Origin: Dreissena polymorpha
Taxonomy: Eukaryota > Mollusca > Bivalvia > Myida > Dreissenidae
NCBI RefSeq assembly: GCF_020536995.1
Contig: NC_068355.1
Coordinates: forward strand, 121,468,532-121,532,531
Reading direction: 5' to 3'
DNA: 64,000 nucleotides
Shown one piece after another: positions 47,651 through 59,476 of the stretch. Made by a program: the position numbers and the translations under genes. How positions within the stretch are numbered: position 1 is the stretch's first letter; each line of letters begins with the position of its first letter. The notes beneath the pieces are model-generated. The model had not been told where the DNA came from and made no database searches. It saw only the letters and a program-made list of their open reading frames with translations.

Positions 47651-48497
47651 TAATCTAGCATAGGATATGCACAAAGCAAGGTAGAAGCAAATCTGATGCT
47701 GAATATATAAGCAGGGTGTATGAAGTATTACTATTACTAAGCATGGTTAGAACAAAAAGTACAGGTACAACTCTCTCTGCTCCATGAGCTTATCAGGCTT
47801 TTAAACTGATTGAAATTACTCTCATCCCTAAAGTGTTGAGGGAGCTTATTCCATAGTTTGGCAGCATAGGAGCGGAAGGAGTTAGTGCCATAACCAGTGG
47901 TTCTCACCTTTGGTATATCAGCTGTTCCAGTGTACCTAAAAGAGTAATTTTGTTTTTTCATATTAAGAAGATCATGTAAGTATGTTGGACCTTGTTTATT
48001 TAAAATCTTAAAGGCTTCAAGTGCCATAGTCCTTATTCTTTTTATTTTAAGGGAGGGCATTTTAGAGCGAGATAGAACGGTTTGATAGTCAGAATTGTAA
48101 TCACTGTAAATAAAACGCAGGGCCCTTTCCTGTATCTTTTCAATCTTTTTGGTATTAACCTCCCCACAGAAGTGCCAAGTAAGAGGGCAGTAATTAAAAT
48201 TTGACAAGATGAAAGAATGATATATACTTAATTTTCCTAATCTACATAGATATTTCCCAATTCGTTTGAGGACATTAAGTTGTCTTGAAGCCTTTTTACA
48301 TATATTTGAGACATGTATGTCAAATTTAAGTTTGAAATCAATAGTGACGTCTAGGAGTACCACATTATCATCACATTGAATTCTGATATCATCAAAGTTA
48401 AAAGTTATGTTTTCTTTTTTGGTTTTATTACCAATAGCAATTGCCTGGAACTTATCAGGATTAGCTTTCATTTTATTGTTCTGAAACGTCGGCGTCC

Positions 48498-49530
48498 GGT
48501 TAAGTTTTGCGTTTAGGTCCACTTTTCTCAGAAAGTATCAATGCTATTGCATTCAAACTTGGTACACTTACTTACTATCATGAGGGGACTGGGCAGGCAA
48601 AGTTAGATAACTCTGGCGTGCATTTTGACTGAATTATGTGCCCTTTTTATACTTAGAAAATTGAAAATTTTGGTTAAGTTTTGCGTTTAGGTCCACTTTT
48701 TTCAGAAAGTATCAATCCTATTGCATTCAAACTTGGTACACTTACTTACTATCATGAGGGGACTGGGCAGGCAAAGTAAGATAACTCTGGCGTGCATTTT
48801 GACAGAATTATGTGCCCTTTTTATACTTAGAAAATTGAAAATTTTGGTTAAGTTTTGTGTTTAGGTCCATTTTATTCCTTAAGTATCAAAGCTATTGCTT
48901 TCATACTTGCAACACTTACTAACTATCATAAGGGGACTGTGCAGGCAAAGTAATGTAACTCTGACTGGCATTTTGACAGAATTATGTGCCCTTTTTATAC
49001 TTAGAAAATTGAAAATTTGGTTAAGTTTTGTGTTTAGGTCCACTTTATTCATACAGTATCAAAGCTATTGCTTTCATACTTGCAACACTTATTAACTATC
49101 ATAAGGGGACTGTGCAGGCAAAGTTATGTAACTCTGACTGGCATTTGGACGGAATTATGGGCCCTTTATACTTAGAAAATCGAAAATTTGGTTAAGTTTT
49201 GTGTTTTGGTCCACTTTACCCCTAAATTATCATAGATATTGCTTTCATACTTGGAACACTCGCAAACTATCATAAGGGTACAGTAAAAGGACAAGTTGCA
49301 TAACTCTGGATGTCATTTTTATGGAATAATGGCCCTTTTTTGACTTGGTAACTTTGAATATATGGTTAAATTTTGTGTTTCGATCCACTTTACTTCTTAA
49401 GTATCAAGGCTATTGCTTTCAAACTTCAAATACTTTCATGCTATCATAAGGTTACTGTACCTGGCAAGTTGAATTTTACCTTGACTTTTGAATGACCTTG
49501 ACTCTCAAGGTCAAATTATTAAATTTTGCT
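48498..49530 (+). repeat. 171-174-bp tandem repeat, ~6 units
   Basis: GGTTAAGTTTTGyGTTT anchors lie at 48498, 48672, 48846, 49019, 49190 and 49364. Units contain TCATACTTGCAACACTTACT, AAGGGGACTGTGCAGGCAAA and TTATGTGCCCTTTTTATACT. The first units are most alike and the last ones most diverged. The array sits exactly where the LINE RT palm should be. Confidence 0.92.
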
Positions 49531-49599
49531 AAAATTGCCATAACTTCTTTATTTATGATTAGATTTGATTGATACTTTGACAAAACTACTCTTACCTGA

Positions 49600-50560
49600 C
49601 ATACCACAATAGACTCCACCCAAACCATCTCCCGTGCCCCCCCCCCCCCCCCCCCCCCCGAATCCCACCCCCCTATTTTTTTTTTTTTTTTTTTTAAGAT
49701 CATCTCACAAATGACCACCCCACCCTCACACTATCCCCCCCCCCACCCCCCACCCAAATCTTTTTTTTAAACGGTTAAAAACACAACTATTTATTTTTAT
49801 TATTTTATGTTTGAAATACCCTCCAACCATTGCACCCAAGAATCACCCCCCAACCCCCCCTCCCCAACCCAAATCCCCCCCCCCCCCCCGAATCCCACCC
49901 CCCTATTTTTTTTTTTTTATTTTTTTTTTTTTTTAAGATCATCTCACAAATGACCACCCCACCCTCACACTATCCCCCCCCCACCCCCCACCCAAATCTT
50001 TTTTTAAACGGTTAAAAAACACAACTATTTATTTTTATTATTTTATGTTTGAAATACCCTCCAACCATTGCACCCAAGAATCACCCCCCAACTCCCCTCC
50101 CCAACCCAAATCCCCCCCCCCCCCCCCCCTATTTTTTTTTTTATTTTTTTTTAAGATCATCTCACAAATGACCACCACAACCTCACACTATACCCCCCCC
50201 CACCTCACCCCCCCCCCATTTTTTTTTTTTTTTTAATCATCTCACAAATTACCACCACACCCTCACACTATGCCCCCCCCCCACCTCACCCCCCAAATTT
50301 ATTTTTATTTGAAACGGTTAAAAAACACAAATATTTATTTTTAATATTTTATGTTTGAAATACCGTCCAACCATCACACCAAAGAATTTCCCCCCCCCCC
50401 CCCCCACCATACCCCCCCCCCCCCCCCGAATTTTTTTTTTTTTTGCATTTTTTTCGCATTTTTGGAAGATAATGTAATAAATGTCCACACCCCCACACTA
50501 TACACCCCTCTTCACTCCACCCCTCCCTCCTTTGTGATTAAAAATGAGAGTCCCTTCACC
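49600..50560 (+). repeat. ~230-bp tandem repeat of C/T homopolymer-rich units
   Basis: Four to five units of C runs, T runs, AAGATCATCTCACAAATGACC, ACCCTCACACTA and TATGTTTGAAATACC. Proline- and phenylalanine-rich frames here (49830-50680) are artefacts of CCC/TTT runs. Homopolymers make the assembly of this stretch uncertain. Confidence 0.9.
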
Positions 50561-52060
50561 TTTAAAAAGAAAATAGATGAGCGGTCTGCACCCGCAAGGC
50601 GGTGCTCTTGTTGTGTATCGGAGCTACTTGTGCAGTTTTCAGACTGTCTGGAAAAGATGACATTTCAAAAGATGTATTAATAATATTTGTTAGCGGTTTG
50701 ACAATAGATGGCTTAGCTAGTTTGACTAATTTAGATGAAAGTCCATCATAACCTGTTGCTTTTTTAACACATAGTTTATTGATTTGTTTGTCAACAAAGG
50801 ATTCCTTAATAGAATGAAAGGTTAGATCTTGCATTGTATTTCTACGTTGTTCTATCTTGACAATACTTGGGTGATTTGCATCAACTGGGATAGAATTTTG
50901 ACCAATGTCCTTTGCAACATCAACAAAAAAGTTGTTAAATGTACTACATATTTCCTGCTGATTATTTATTAGAGTATTATTCTCATTTAAAATTATATCT
51001 TTTTGAAAACATGACCCTTTATTTGTTAAAAAAGGTTTGATAGTTGGCCAAAAGTCTTTTGATTTAGCCCCACCCGTGCATCTTTCAATAAAGTAAGTGT
51101 TTACCGATTTTCTACGAAGTTTAGTTACAAGATTGCGTTGTTTCCTGAAAGCTTCCCATGTTTTAGTATTTTTATCTTTATTATATTTATTTTGAAGCAT
51201 TCTTTTTTTATATATAGCTATTTTCAGCTCTTTGTTCATAAAGAGGCAGGATTTGGAAATTTCTTTTTCTTTTTTAAAGGTGCATGCTTATTTGCAACAT
51301 CAAGAAAGGTAGAGCTAAAAGAATCATACATACAATTCACATCTGTTTTATGATCCATACTACAACACTCAGCATTTTTAAACCTATTTTCAAGCTCACA
51401 GTTAAAATTTTCAACATTAAAATGTTTAAAACTTCTATAATAACACCATTTTGGCTTAGTGGGTGGTATTTCTACATTCAACTGAAAAGCAATCATATTA
51501 TGAACATCACTGAGTCCACAGTTAAAATTACAAATTGATCCAATCGCTGAATTTACATTTGATAAAATAACATCAATTAAAGACGGATTACTATTAGCGG
51601 TGTTGCAAGTAGGCTTTTTGACAAAGTTATTCAAGTCAAAAATGTCACACATAGAGCTAAGGGGTTCACATTTTGAGGATTTCAGCATGTCATAGTTTAA
51701 ATCCCCAATTATAACATAATTATCATATTTACCATGCCATTTATCAACAGTATTACAGAAGTCTTTCTGGAAATGATCATCACTCAAATTTGGAGGCCTA
51801 AAGGCACCAGTAATTAACCATTTTTGTCCTTCAAAATTTACCTCTATGGCTATAGATTCAGTTTGTGAAAACTCAATGTTGTTCTTTCTGTCTCCGGCAA
51901 TGTCAGAGCGAAGGTAGGCTGCTATGCTAGTGTTCCAAAGAAAACTATTTAAGCATTGACTGCTATAAATATAGTTATATTCTGAAAGATGCATATCTTG
52001 GCTATTGTTATATTGTTTATTTAGTGCAACTATTGCTGTTGGAAGCAATTATTTTGCTTT

Positions 52061-52576
52061 TGCTCAGATCATGGTGTTGTGCTGGAAATTTTACAGTTGT
52101 ATCCCTTGTATATATATGTGTAGTATGTAGAGAATTTTTATTAAATGTCCCTTTGGTTGGATCCAGACCATTCGAAAGCGCTTTACATTTATAATACTTT
52201 ATAATTTAAAACACAAACAATATTTAAAGATGGTAATAATATACTACTGTTAAAATAAAATGAAAAATATATTTTATTTTACACATGGATATTCGTAGAC
52301 GTCTGGTAGCCTTCCCACATCACAGGTGGTTAGCGTGTGGCTATGATATTAATTAGTGAAAACATCATTTTGAATGATAAATTATCATACTATAACGAAA
52401 AATCAACTTTTCTGAAAAAAAATTCACTATCAAATATATATATAACAAACAAGGTATCCAACCCGAAATCACCTGAAAACGGGGTGCATCGTTTTGAACA
52501 GCCATTACTTCATCAATTTGCAGCGATTTTCACGATCTTGGTCTAAACTAGAAATGGCACGGCAGAGGCCGACGCG
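52061..52576. other. No gene seen
   Basis: Spacer between the LINE and the next dispersed element. It may include decayed 5' LINE sequence. Confidence 0.5.
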
Positions 52577-53872
52577 TATCCCCACGCCATATGTTTGACC
52601 CAGGGGGGCCCCCAGGGTTGATAATGGGTCCATGCATAGTTGAGATTGACCGTATTGTCACAAGATATGTTCAGTATCAATTTGAAGTAAGTTGGTGTAG
52701 GAATGAAGAATATATAGTAAAAGGCAATTTTGGGTGGGCGTGGTCTATGTGGGCGTGGGTGCCCCAGGGTTGGTAATGGGGCCATGCATAATTGAGATTG
52801 ACCGTATTGTCATAAGAGATGTTCAGTATCAATTTGAAGTAAATCGGTGTAGAAATGAAGAAGTAATAGTAAAAGGCAATTTGGGTGGGCGTGGTCTATG
52901 TGGGCGGGGGTGCCCCAGGGTTGGTAATGGGGCCATACATAGTTGAGATTGACCGTATTGTCATAAGAGATGTTCAGTATCAATTTGAAGTAAATTGGTG
53001 ACGAAATGAAAACACAGTATTATGTGAAGTTGGAATAAGGCATCAATTTGGGAATAAATTGTGTTTTTTCAACAGTGCATAATACGCAGCTTTACAAGTT
53101 GTATTTATTGAATTTTACAAAATATAATTAAAATATAAACGTGCATATATAATAACATCATTTAAATTGATTTTACTACAAAACTGGATATTTTATTGAT
53201 CTTTTTTAAATCCTAATAAAAATGAGACTGTGTCCATGCGGCGCATGAACATAGTTTAAAAATGCAGTTAAAATTATTTAAAAAAAATCACTGTTATTGA
53301 AAAATTCATAGAAAATTGCTTATTAAGCTTGAAGTATAGATAAAATAGTACAAAAATAAATTCAGATCATGAAATGAATAGTTTTGTTTGAGAAAATCAT
53401 CAAAATGATGCCTATTCCCAGTGTGTTGTCTTATTCCCAATTCACACAATACAGTGTTTGAAGAAGTTATAGTAAAAGGCAATTTTGGGTGGGTGTGGTC
53501 TATGTGGGCGGGGCGCCCCAGGGTTGGTAATGGGGCCATGCATAGTTGATATTGACCGCATTGTCATAAGAGATGTTCAGTATCAATTTGAAGTAAATGG
53601 GTGTAGAAATGAAGAAGTTAATGTAAAATAACATAAAAACTGAGTGAAAATCTCTGACCTGGCCCCACCCCAACCCCCATAACTTTTGACCCAGGGGTCA
53701 GATCAAAATTCCAAATAGTGTAGGGTCGCACATTTGCTCATAGCTACCATGTGTGTAAGTTTCAAGGTTCTAATGCTTATAGTGTAGACGGAGATAGTGG
53801 CCAGGACGGACAGACAGATGGACGGTGGAGATAACCACAATATCCCCACGCTTTTCAAAAAGCGTGGGGATA
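52577..53872. mobile_element. TATCCCCACGC-ended element with ~170-bp internal repeats
   Basis: TATCCCCACGC (52577-52587) and GCGTGGGGATA (53862-53872) are perfect inverted ends. Inside are three to four ~170-bp direct repeats with GTGCCCCAGGGTTGGTAATG, GTTCAGTATCAATTTGAAGT and GGGTGGGCGTGGTCTATGTG. These are followed by a non-repeated part (CCATAACTTTTGACCCAGGG, AAGTTTCAAGGTTCTAATG, a GGACGGACAGACAGATGGAC run). One repeat is interrupted by the insertion at 53011-53458. No coding capacity. Confidence 0.85.
53011..53458. mobile_element. 448-bp MITE with 4-bp TSD, nested
   Basis: AACACAGTATTATGTGAAGT and CAATTCACACAATACAGTGTT are inverted ends of ~29 bp with few mismatches (both continue into GGAATAAG / CTTATTCC). 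TGAA flanks both sides (53007-53010 and 53459-53462), and removing the element restores the GAAATGAAGAAG of neighbouring repeat units. A 4-bp duplication occurs in Chapaev- and Sola-type families among others; the superfamily is left open. Confidence 0.85.
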
Positions 53873-55578
53873 AAGATCAAAAGCGCACACAAAGTAGCAA
53901 CGTACAATTTACACACTTAATTTTTCACAGATTGGACGAATTACAATGCACTTATCACAACAGACCAGCTCAGTGAGAACACATTCGCATGTGGTCATTT
54001 TAAATAGCACACTTTTGGCAATTACATCACTTGTGGTCTTCCTGAATTTACTGCAGGTATTGACTGCATTCGAGTCTGTTGCTCGTTCAAAGCATGTGCT
54101 TGAAAATATAGAATTTCCAAAACAATGACGCTTTGCCTTTAGGCGGGCTTTAGTTGAGCAAATTTAATTGATAGACTATCGTAAATCGGCTCTCAAAATT
54201 TTCAGTGATTTCAATATTGCTTTCATGTTAAAAAAGCGATTTTGGCAGCCCATTGCCCATTTTGCTCACTCGTGGGACCCCTGACATTTATGGTAGCAAT
54301 AGTTCTATTAAAACAAACTTAAGTAGTGATCAAAAGTTCCTTCAAATGATTTGATTTTACCAAACGCCGGCATGCCTGGTGGATTTTTGGGAGCCATAGC
54401 TGATTCGTGATATATTGGACAACGCAATATAACGGACGGCTTTATATTGGAGTTACAGTGTATTGGTATGCGTAGTCAAATAAAGCCATCAATTTAATAA
54501 CCACCAATTAAATACTTACTTTATATACTAGTTCTATGAAAGTTTTATTGAATAAATGTAAATAAATTGTTCAATAATATGTCCTGTATTTAGAAACAAT
54601 TCTGCTATTTTTTTTAGGGGGGGGGGGGGGGTCAAAATCTGCCCTGAAGTACGGCCCCACTCACAATAAAAGAAGATATGATATATTTTTCCTAAATGAC
54701 TGCCTACAATTATATCCAACTTAAGTTTTCTATAAAAAAAGTTTAACCTTAGTTTACATAATACTGAAAACACTATTGGAAACCGACAATACTTTTACTC
54801 TCAACTTTAAAGTTTCTGTAAGCCAACAAAAGTACACAACTATTTCCCAATTTGAGTTAAAAATTTGCCCTGGCTGCCTATTTCAATAAATATAATTAAC
54901 CACAATAACTGACTTACTTACTGTAATAAGTATTCAACAGTTAATAACTTAATAGGAGCATTTGTGTTATTTTATTACTCATATGAATTCCTACCCTTAA
55001 TTACCAATATAAAATATATAATATTCAAGGACAAAATTTAATGTTTTAAATTGTAACTTGAAAATGTGAACTGGTGTAAACTATGTAACTAATATGTATA
55101 TCATTTGGGTACATTTAACATTTCATCATCAGCGAGTGCGTGTAGTGGCTTGATAAAACCCTGTGGTTACTGGTATCTGTATCAGTAAAATGACATCGCC
55201 TCCACTAAGTATACAGTACCTGATGTCCCATGTGAGATGTTGTTCTTGATAAGCTACAGACCAGTCAGAAAGTGGTAAGATTCTCTCCCAGCAACATAGC
55301 CATGTGGGTGACTTTCCCTGCAAGCTTGCTGTTTGCATGTTAAAGGGTCTTGGTCACAGTTTGGCAAAATTACAATTTAATAAATGTCTTTAAATAGAAA
55401 GAGGGTATTTTTTACATTAAAGCAAGCAAAATAACATTCAGGACTAAGAAAGATGTTAAAGATATTCGTTCATTTATGGAAAGTCATCATCAAAATTAAT
55501 AAAATTGTTTTAAGCCTGAAAAGTAGGTATCACATTAGAGCAATACATCCCACTTTCAAAAAGGCTTGGGTGTTTATT
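53873..55578. other. No gene supported
   Basis: AT-rich. A minus frame at 55129-55338 (…LTWDIRYCILSGGDVILLIQ…) has a donor-like CATCAG|GTACTG but no recognisable family. A G-run lies at 54617-54630. Confidence 0.45.
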
Positions 55579-57124
55579 ATACCCCCACAAACGAAGTTTA
55601 GGGGGGTATATAGGAGTGAGCTTGTCTGTGGGTCGGTCCGTATCAAGTGTCCGCTCTCTATTTCAAGTAGTTTTCATCCGATCTTCACCAAACTTGGTTA
55701 GAAGTTGTATCTACATGATGTCTAGGCCAAGTTCGAACATGGGCCTTGTCGGGTCAAAAACTAGGTCACGGGGTCACTTAGTGCGTTTTAAACATTCAGC
55801 ATGTTGTCCGCTCTCTATTTCAAGTAGTTTTCATCCGATCTTCACCAAACTTGGTCACAAGTTGTATTTAGATGATCTTAAGGCCAAGTTCAAACATGGG
55901 CCTTGTCGGGTAAAAAACTAGGTCACGGGGTCACTTAGTACGTTTTAAACATTCAGCATGTTGTCCTCTCTCTATTTCAAGTAGTTTTCATCCGATCTTC
56001 ACCAAACTTGGTCAGAAGTTGTATCAAGATGATCTTAAGGCCAAGTTCGAACATGGGCCTTGCCGGGTAAAAAACTAGGTCACAGGGTCACTTAGTGCCT
56101 TTTAAACATTCAGCATGTTGTCCGCTCTCTAATTCAAGTAGTTTTCATCCGATCTTCACCAAACTTGGTCAGAAGTTGTATCTAGATGATCTTAAGACCA
56201 AGTTCGAACATGGGCCTTGTCGGGTCAAAAACTAGGTCACGGGGTCACTTAGTACGTTTTACACATTGAGCATAGTGTCCGCTCTCTATTTCAAGTAGTT
56301 TAAATCAGATCTTCATCACACTTGGTCAGAAGTTGTAACTAGATGATGTGTAGGTCAAGTTCGAACATGGGCCATGCCTGGTCAAAAACTAGGTCACGGG
56401 TTACTTAGTGTGTTTTACACCTCACCATGTTGTCCACTCTCTAATTCAAGTAGTTTTTATCCAATCTTGACCAAAATTGGTCAGAAGTTGTATCTTGATA
56501 ATGTCTAGAGCAAGTTTGAATATGGGTCATTCCGGGTCAAAAACAAGGTCACGGGGTCACTTAGGGCGTTTTAAACATCACAATGTTGTCCGCTCTCTAA
56601 TTCAAGTAGTTTTCATCCAATCTTCACCAAACTTGGTCAGAAGTTGTATCTAAATGATGTCTTGGTCAAGTTTGAATATCGGTCATGCCAGGTCAAAAAC
56701 TAGGTCACAGGGTATCTTAGTGCATTTTAAACCTCACCATGTTGTCCGCTCTCTAATTCAAGTAGTTTTTATCCAATCCTCACCAAACTTGGTCACAAGT
56801 TTTATCTAATTTGATCTCTAGGACAAGTTTGAACATGGGCCATTCCGGGCCTAAAACTAGGTCACAGGGTCACTTAGTGCGTTTTTTAACATTCAGCATG
56901 GTGTCCGCTCTCGAATTCAAGTAGTTTACATCCGATCTTCACCAAACTTGGTCAGAAAGTTTTATTGAGATGATCTTAAGGCCAAGTTAGAACATGGGCC
57001 TTTCTGGGTCAAAAACTAGGTCAAGGAGTCACTTAGTGCTTTTTAAAAATTGAGCATGGTGTCTGCTGTTTTTTGTGAAGACGACATGCAAAATATAATG
57101 TGTCAATGCGGCATGTGGGGGTAT
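55579..57124 (+). repeat. ATACCCCCACA-ended element with ~157-bp tandem units
   Basis: The ends ATACCCCCACA (55579) and TGTGGGGGTAT (57114-57124) are inverted. Between them about nine direct units at ~157-bp spacing begin TGTCCGCTCTCTATTTCAAG (55648, 55805, 55962 and onward). They carry ATCTTCACCAAACTTGGTCA, GTTCGAACATGGGCCTTGTC and CTAGGTCACGGGGTCACTTA. Divergence grows toward the right. Short frames are repeat translations. Confidence 0.92.
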
Positions 57125-57178
57125 TCGTCACGTCTGTTACAAAGCTCTAGTTTATTTGTTAGTTTATGCAGTAATAAT

Positions 57179-57345
57179 TTTGTTCACAAATACAAAAAAC
57201 GTATCCCTGTAAAGGGGTAGGTTTGTTCACAAATACAAAAAAGGCAAATCCCTGTAAAGGGCCAAGTTTGTTCACAATTACAAAAAAGGCAAATCCCTGT
57301 AAAGGGGCAAGTTTGTTCACAAATACAAAAAAAGTTAAGCCTCAT
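57179..57345 (+). repeat. ~46-bp tandem repeat, four copies
   Basis: GTTTGTTCACAAATACAAAA, AGGCAAATCCCTGTAAAGGG repeated about four times. Regular units without unique spacers; simple tandem repeat. Confidence 0.92.
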
Positions 57346-58699
57346 GCCTCCTCCAAGAGCTAAATGTTGACTTCATCATTGGAAATGGTTAACAAATTAT
57401 GTTTGTCAGTGACTTGGATAATAGTAGGAAATAGACTTTGGTCATTATATAGTTGTATAAAGAATTCTGAATTTGCAGTTTTTGTTTGGAATAAATGATA
57501 AATTGTTGACAAAGAATATTTAATATAATAATTTATAAAAAAAATGTTATATATAAAGAAATTTTGACACAAGTGTACATGTTCTTTCAAGTGGCAGATT
57601 TGGTTACATGAACTGAAGTCACAACAACTTTAAGTGAAGGATTTGGTTACAACTTCCTTAAAAGGTGGGCGGTATAGGTAATAAGAAGGCTATTTAAAGC
57701 AGTTTACGGAGCACTTAATATCATTTATGACTTAGATAGTATGGGAAACAACGTGGGAGTGAAATTAAAACAAAATTTACAACTGTCTGGATTTTACATG
57801 TACTTGTACATGTAGGTTTTAACTTGGCAATAAAAACTGACAATCGTTTATGTGACTTAGATGATAAAAGAACTTTGATACAGAGTTAAGTGTGTGCTTT
57901 TGACTTTGATATCAAAACTGTTCAAAACATTGCATTCATTTTTGGAGGTTTCGCTTGTGAGTTTGGATTATTTTCCATCAATTAGGTAATTTGAATTCAA
58001 CAGTATATATACATTTGATGTTTGAATATTAAATGCATTGTTGTACCTAATTAATCTTAATACATGTGTATATATATATATGTGAAAAAACAGCATCATC
58101 ATTTAAAGAATTATAGACTATGGGTTATATATGTATTACTTTTTATCCCATCATCAGACGTGCATTGTCGAAATAAACTACTGTGGAATAAATTTTCCTC
58201 TATTTTGGCAGTGCTGAAATATAGATGTCACGCGCGGCGGAGAATGGTCATATTACTCGGAATCAACTATAAAGTAATCGTTTTTAGTAAAATCAAATCA
58301 GATTCAACAAAACAAACAATTTGATACCAAGATGTAATATATTTTTAACACATAAAGCAACTAAAAAACCAAAAAAACATTATTTACAAATATTAAGTGT
58401 GCGTACTCGTGACGTCATTATTAACACGTCATACGACATAATGCATGTTCTGTCAAGCTAAAACAGCAGTTGTTTAGTGCGTTTTTTTTTTATTTTTCTT
58501 AAAAATCAGGGACGTAGAGGTATGATAAACAGAAAAACAGGTTAGTTACTGATCTTTTTGTAATGTATTAGGCTCGGCACGATTAAAATAATGAAGCAAT
58601 GTTTGCTTAAAATAACTTTGGGATTTTCCGTGTAGTTTGATTTTCCTATTCTATTTTTAAAGAAATAATTTACGAATAAGAAAATTGATGGGATAAATC

Positions 58700-58838
58700 G
58701 AATACTAGGTCGGTGCCGAATAAAGCAAAGTTTATTTTGCTCGGCACGAAAATCTGAACCACTCGCCAAGGCTCGTGGTTCAGATTTTCTAAGCCTCGCA
58801 AAATAAACTTTGCTTTATTCGGCACCGACCTAGTATTC
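58700..58838. repeat. 139-bp hairpin with ~40-bp perfect outer arms
   Basis: GAATACTAGGTCGGTGCCGA continuing to …AGTTTATTTTGC is exactly mirrored by GCAAAATAAACT… to …TCGGCACCGACCTAGTATTC. After an imperfect 9-bp bulge, AAAATCTGAACCAC and GTGGTTCAGATTTT form an inner stem around TCGCCAAGGCTC. The second copy is at 60945-61083. Confidence 0.95.
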
Positions 58839-58964
58839 TCTATTTACTTGGCTCATGGCTGAAAATTAAGCATTTAAGTGACTTATTTACAGATTTTCAT
58901 ATTTTTGAAAAAGGTAATTCAATATACTTACTAACAAATCTGTATAAAAATCTTAACTAATTAA

Positions 58965-59476
58965 AGGGGCCTTTTCACGTTTGGGTAAATTGACAAAAAT
59001 GAAAAAAGTTGTCTCAGATTCGCAAATTTTCGTTTTAGTTATTATATTTGTGAGGAAACAGTAATACTGAACATTAACCATGCTCTAAAATAGCCATTAT
59101 ATTCATCTTTTGACGATTAAAAAAAAATCAGAAAATTCTAAAGTGTCGCAACAGGAAATGAATTAATAATTTGGAGAGTTCGGGTGTTGTTGTCATATTT
59201 TGTGAAACTACGAGGATTGCTTATATAAAGTATAAAATACATCTGGCGTTGTATAGGGAAGGATGGCCGAGTGGTCTAAGTCATAGACTTTTTGCTCTAG
59301 AACTCCAGGTGTCAGTGCATGATTCGAGTCCTGCTGAGGGTTACCTTTTTTTTCTTTTTAAAATTGTATTCTTAATTTTTTACTGGAGATTTTTATATCC
59401 AATGTTTACATTTACCAATATATAAAGCATTTAATGACAAACTTCAAAACATGCCAAAATCTGTGAAAAGGCCCCT
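58965..59476. mobile_element. TTAA-flanked element with tRNA-like core, copies 2 and 3
   Basis: AGGGGCCTTTTCACGTTTGG and CAAAATCTGTGAAAAGGCCCCT are inverted ends with TTAA on both sides (58961-58964 and 59477-59480). A duplicate made by the 2.25-kb duplication lies at 61210-61719. The ends match the family at 36172-36767 but the tRNA-like core differs and is on the opposite strand. Confidence 0.85.
59256..59345 (+). repeat. tRNA-Leu-like sequence (SINE-type), duplicated at 61501-61590
   Basis: GGATGGCCGAGTGGTCTAAG matches the D-arm/A box of leucine-type class II tRNAs, and GATTCGAGTCC (59321-59331) the B box. The anticodon loop is irregular and the acceptor ends (GGGAAGG / GGGTTACC) do not pair, so a functional tRNA is unlikely. 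Pol III promoter elements could still be active. A T-run (TTTTTTTT, about 59346-59353) follows as a possible terminator. Confidence 0.65.

Larger units (their letters stand above)
46800..52060 (-). mobile_element. Jockey/CR1-like LINE, RT centre replaced by tandem repeats
   Basis: Minus-strand copy. The endonuclease part (51236-52048) contains QKWLITGAFRPPNLSDDHF, NYVIIGDLNYDML and a SLIDVILSN block, as in APE-type LINE endonucleases; the first ~100 residues are missing. It passes by a frame change at a Lys-rich (A-run) stretch into 50562-51239, the linker and RT start (…KKATGYDGLSSKLVKLAKPS…, …FPDSLKTAQVAPI…). The palm blocks, including the catalytic DD motif, are absent; about 2 kb of tandem repeats (48498-50570) stand there instead. 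The ORF resumes at 47737-48522 (…MKANPDKFQAIAIGNK…, SNFNYCPLTWHFCG, IEKIQERALRFIYSDYNS). The 3' UTR runs to about 46800, where a TTCAATTCAATTTTTATTTT run lies. Dead copy. Confidence 0.85.

Noticed and set aside
49830-50680. Proline-rich open frames
   Set aside because: Produced by C and T homopolymer runs in a non-coding tandem repeat.
55129-55338. Minus-strand exon with donor-like CATCAG|GTACTG
   Set aside because: No acceptor, partner exon or recognisable family; kept only as a remark.
55453-55921. Overlapping plus frames of 82 and 101 codons
   Set aside because: The second is a translation of the ~157-bp tandem units; the first lies mostly in the flank, runs only into the first unit and has no motif.
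57179-57345. ~46-bp repeats as a possible array of a special element
   Set aside because: Simple head-to-tail tandem repeat with no spacers or palindromic ends.
59256-59345. Functional tRNA-Leu gene
   Set aside because: A and B boxes are good but the acceptor and anticodon arms do not pair properly, and it sits inside a TTAA-flanked repeat.
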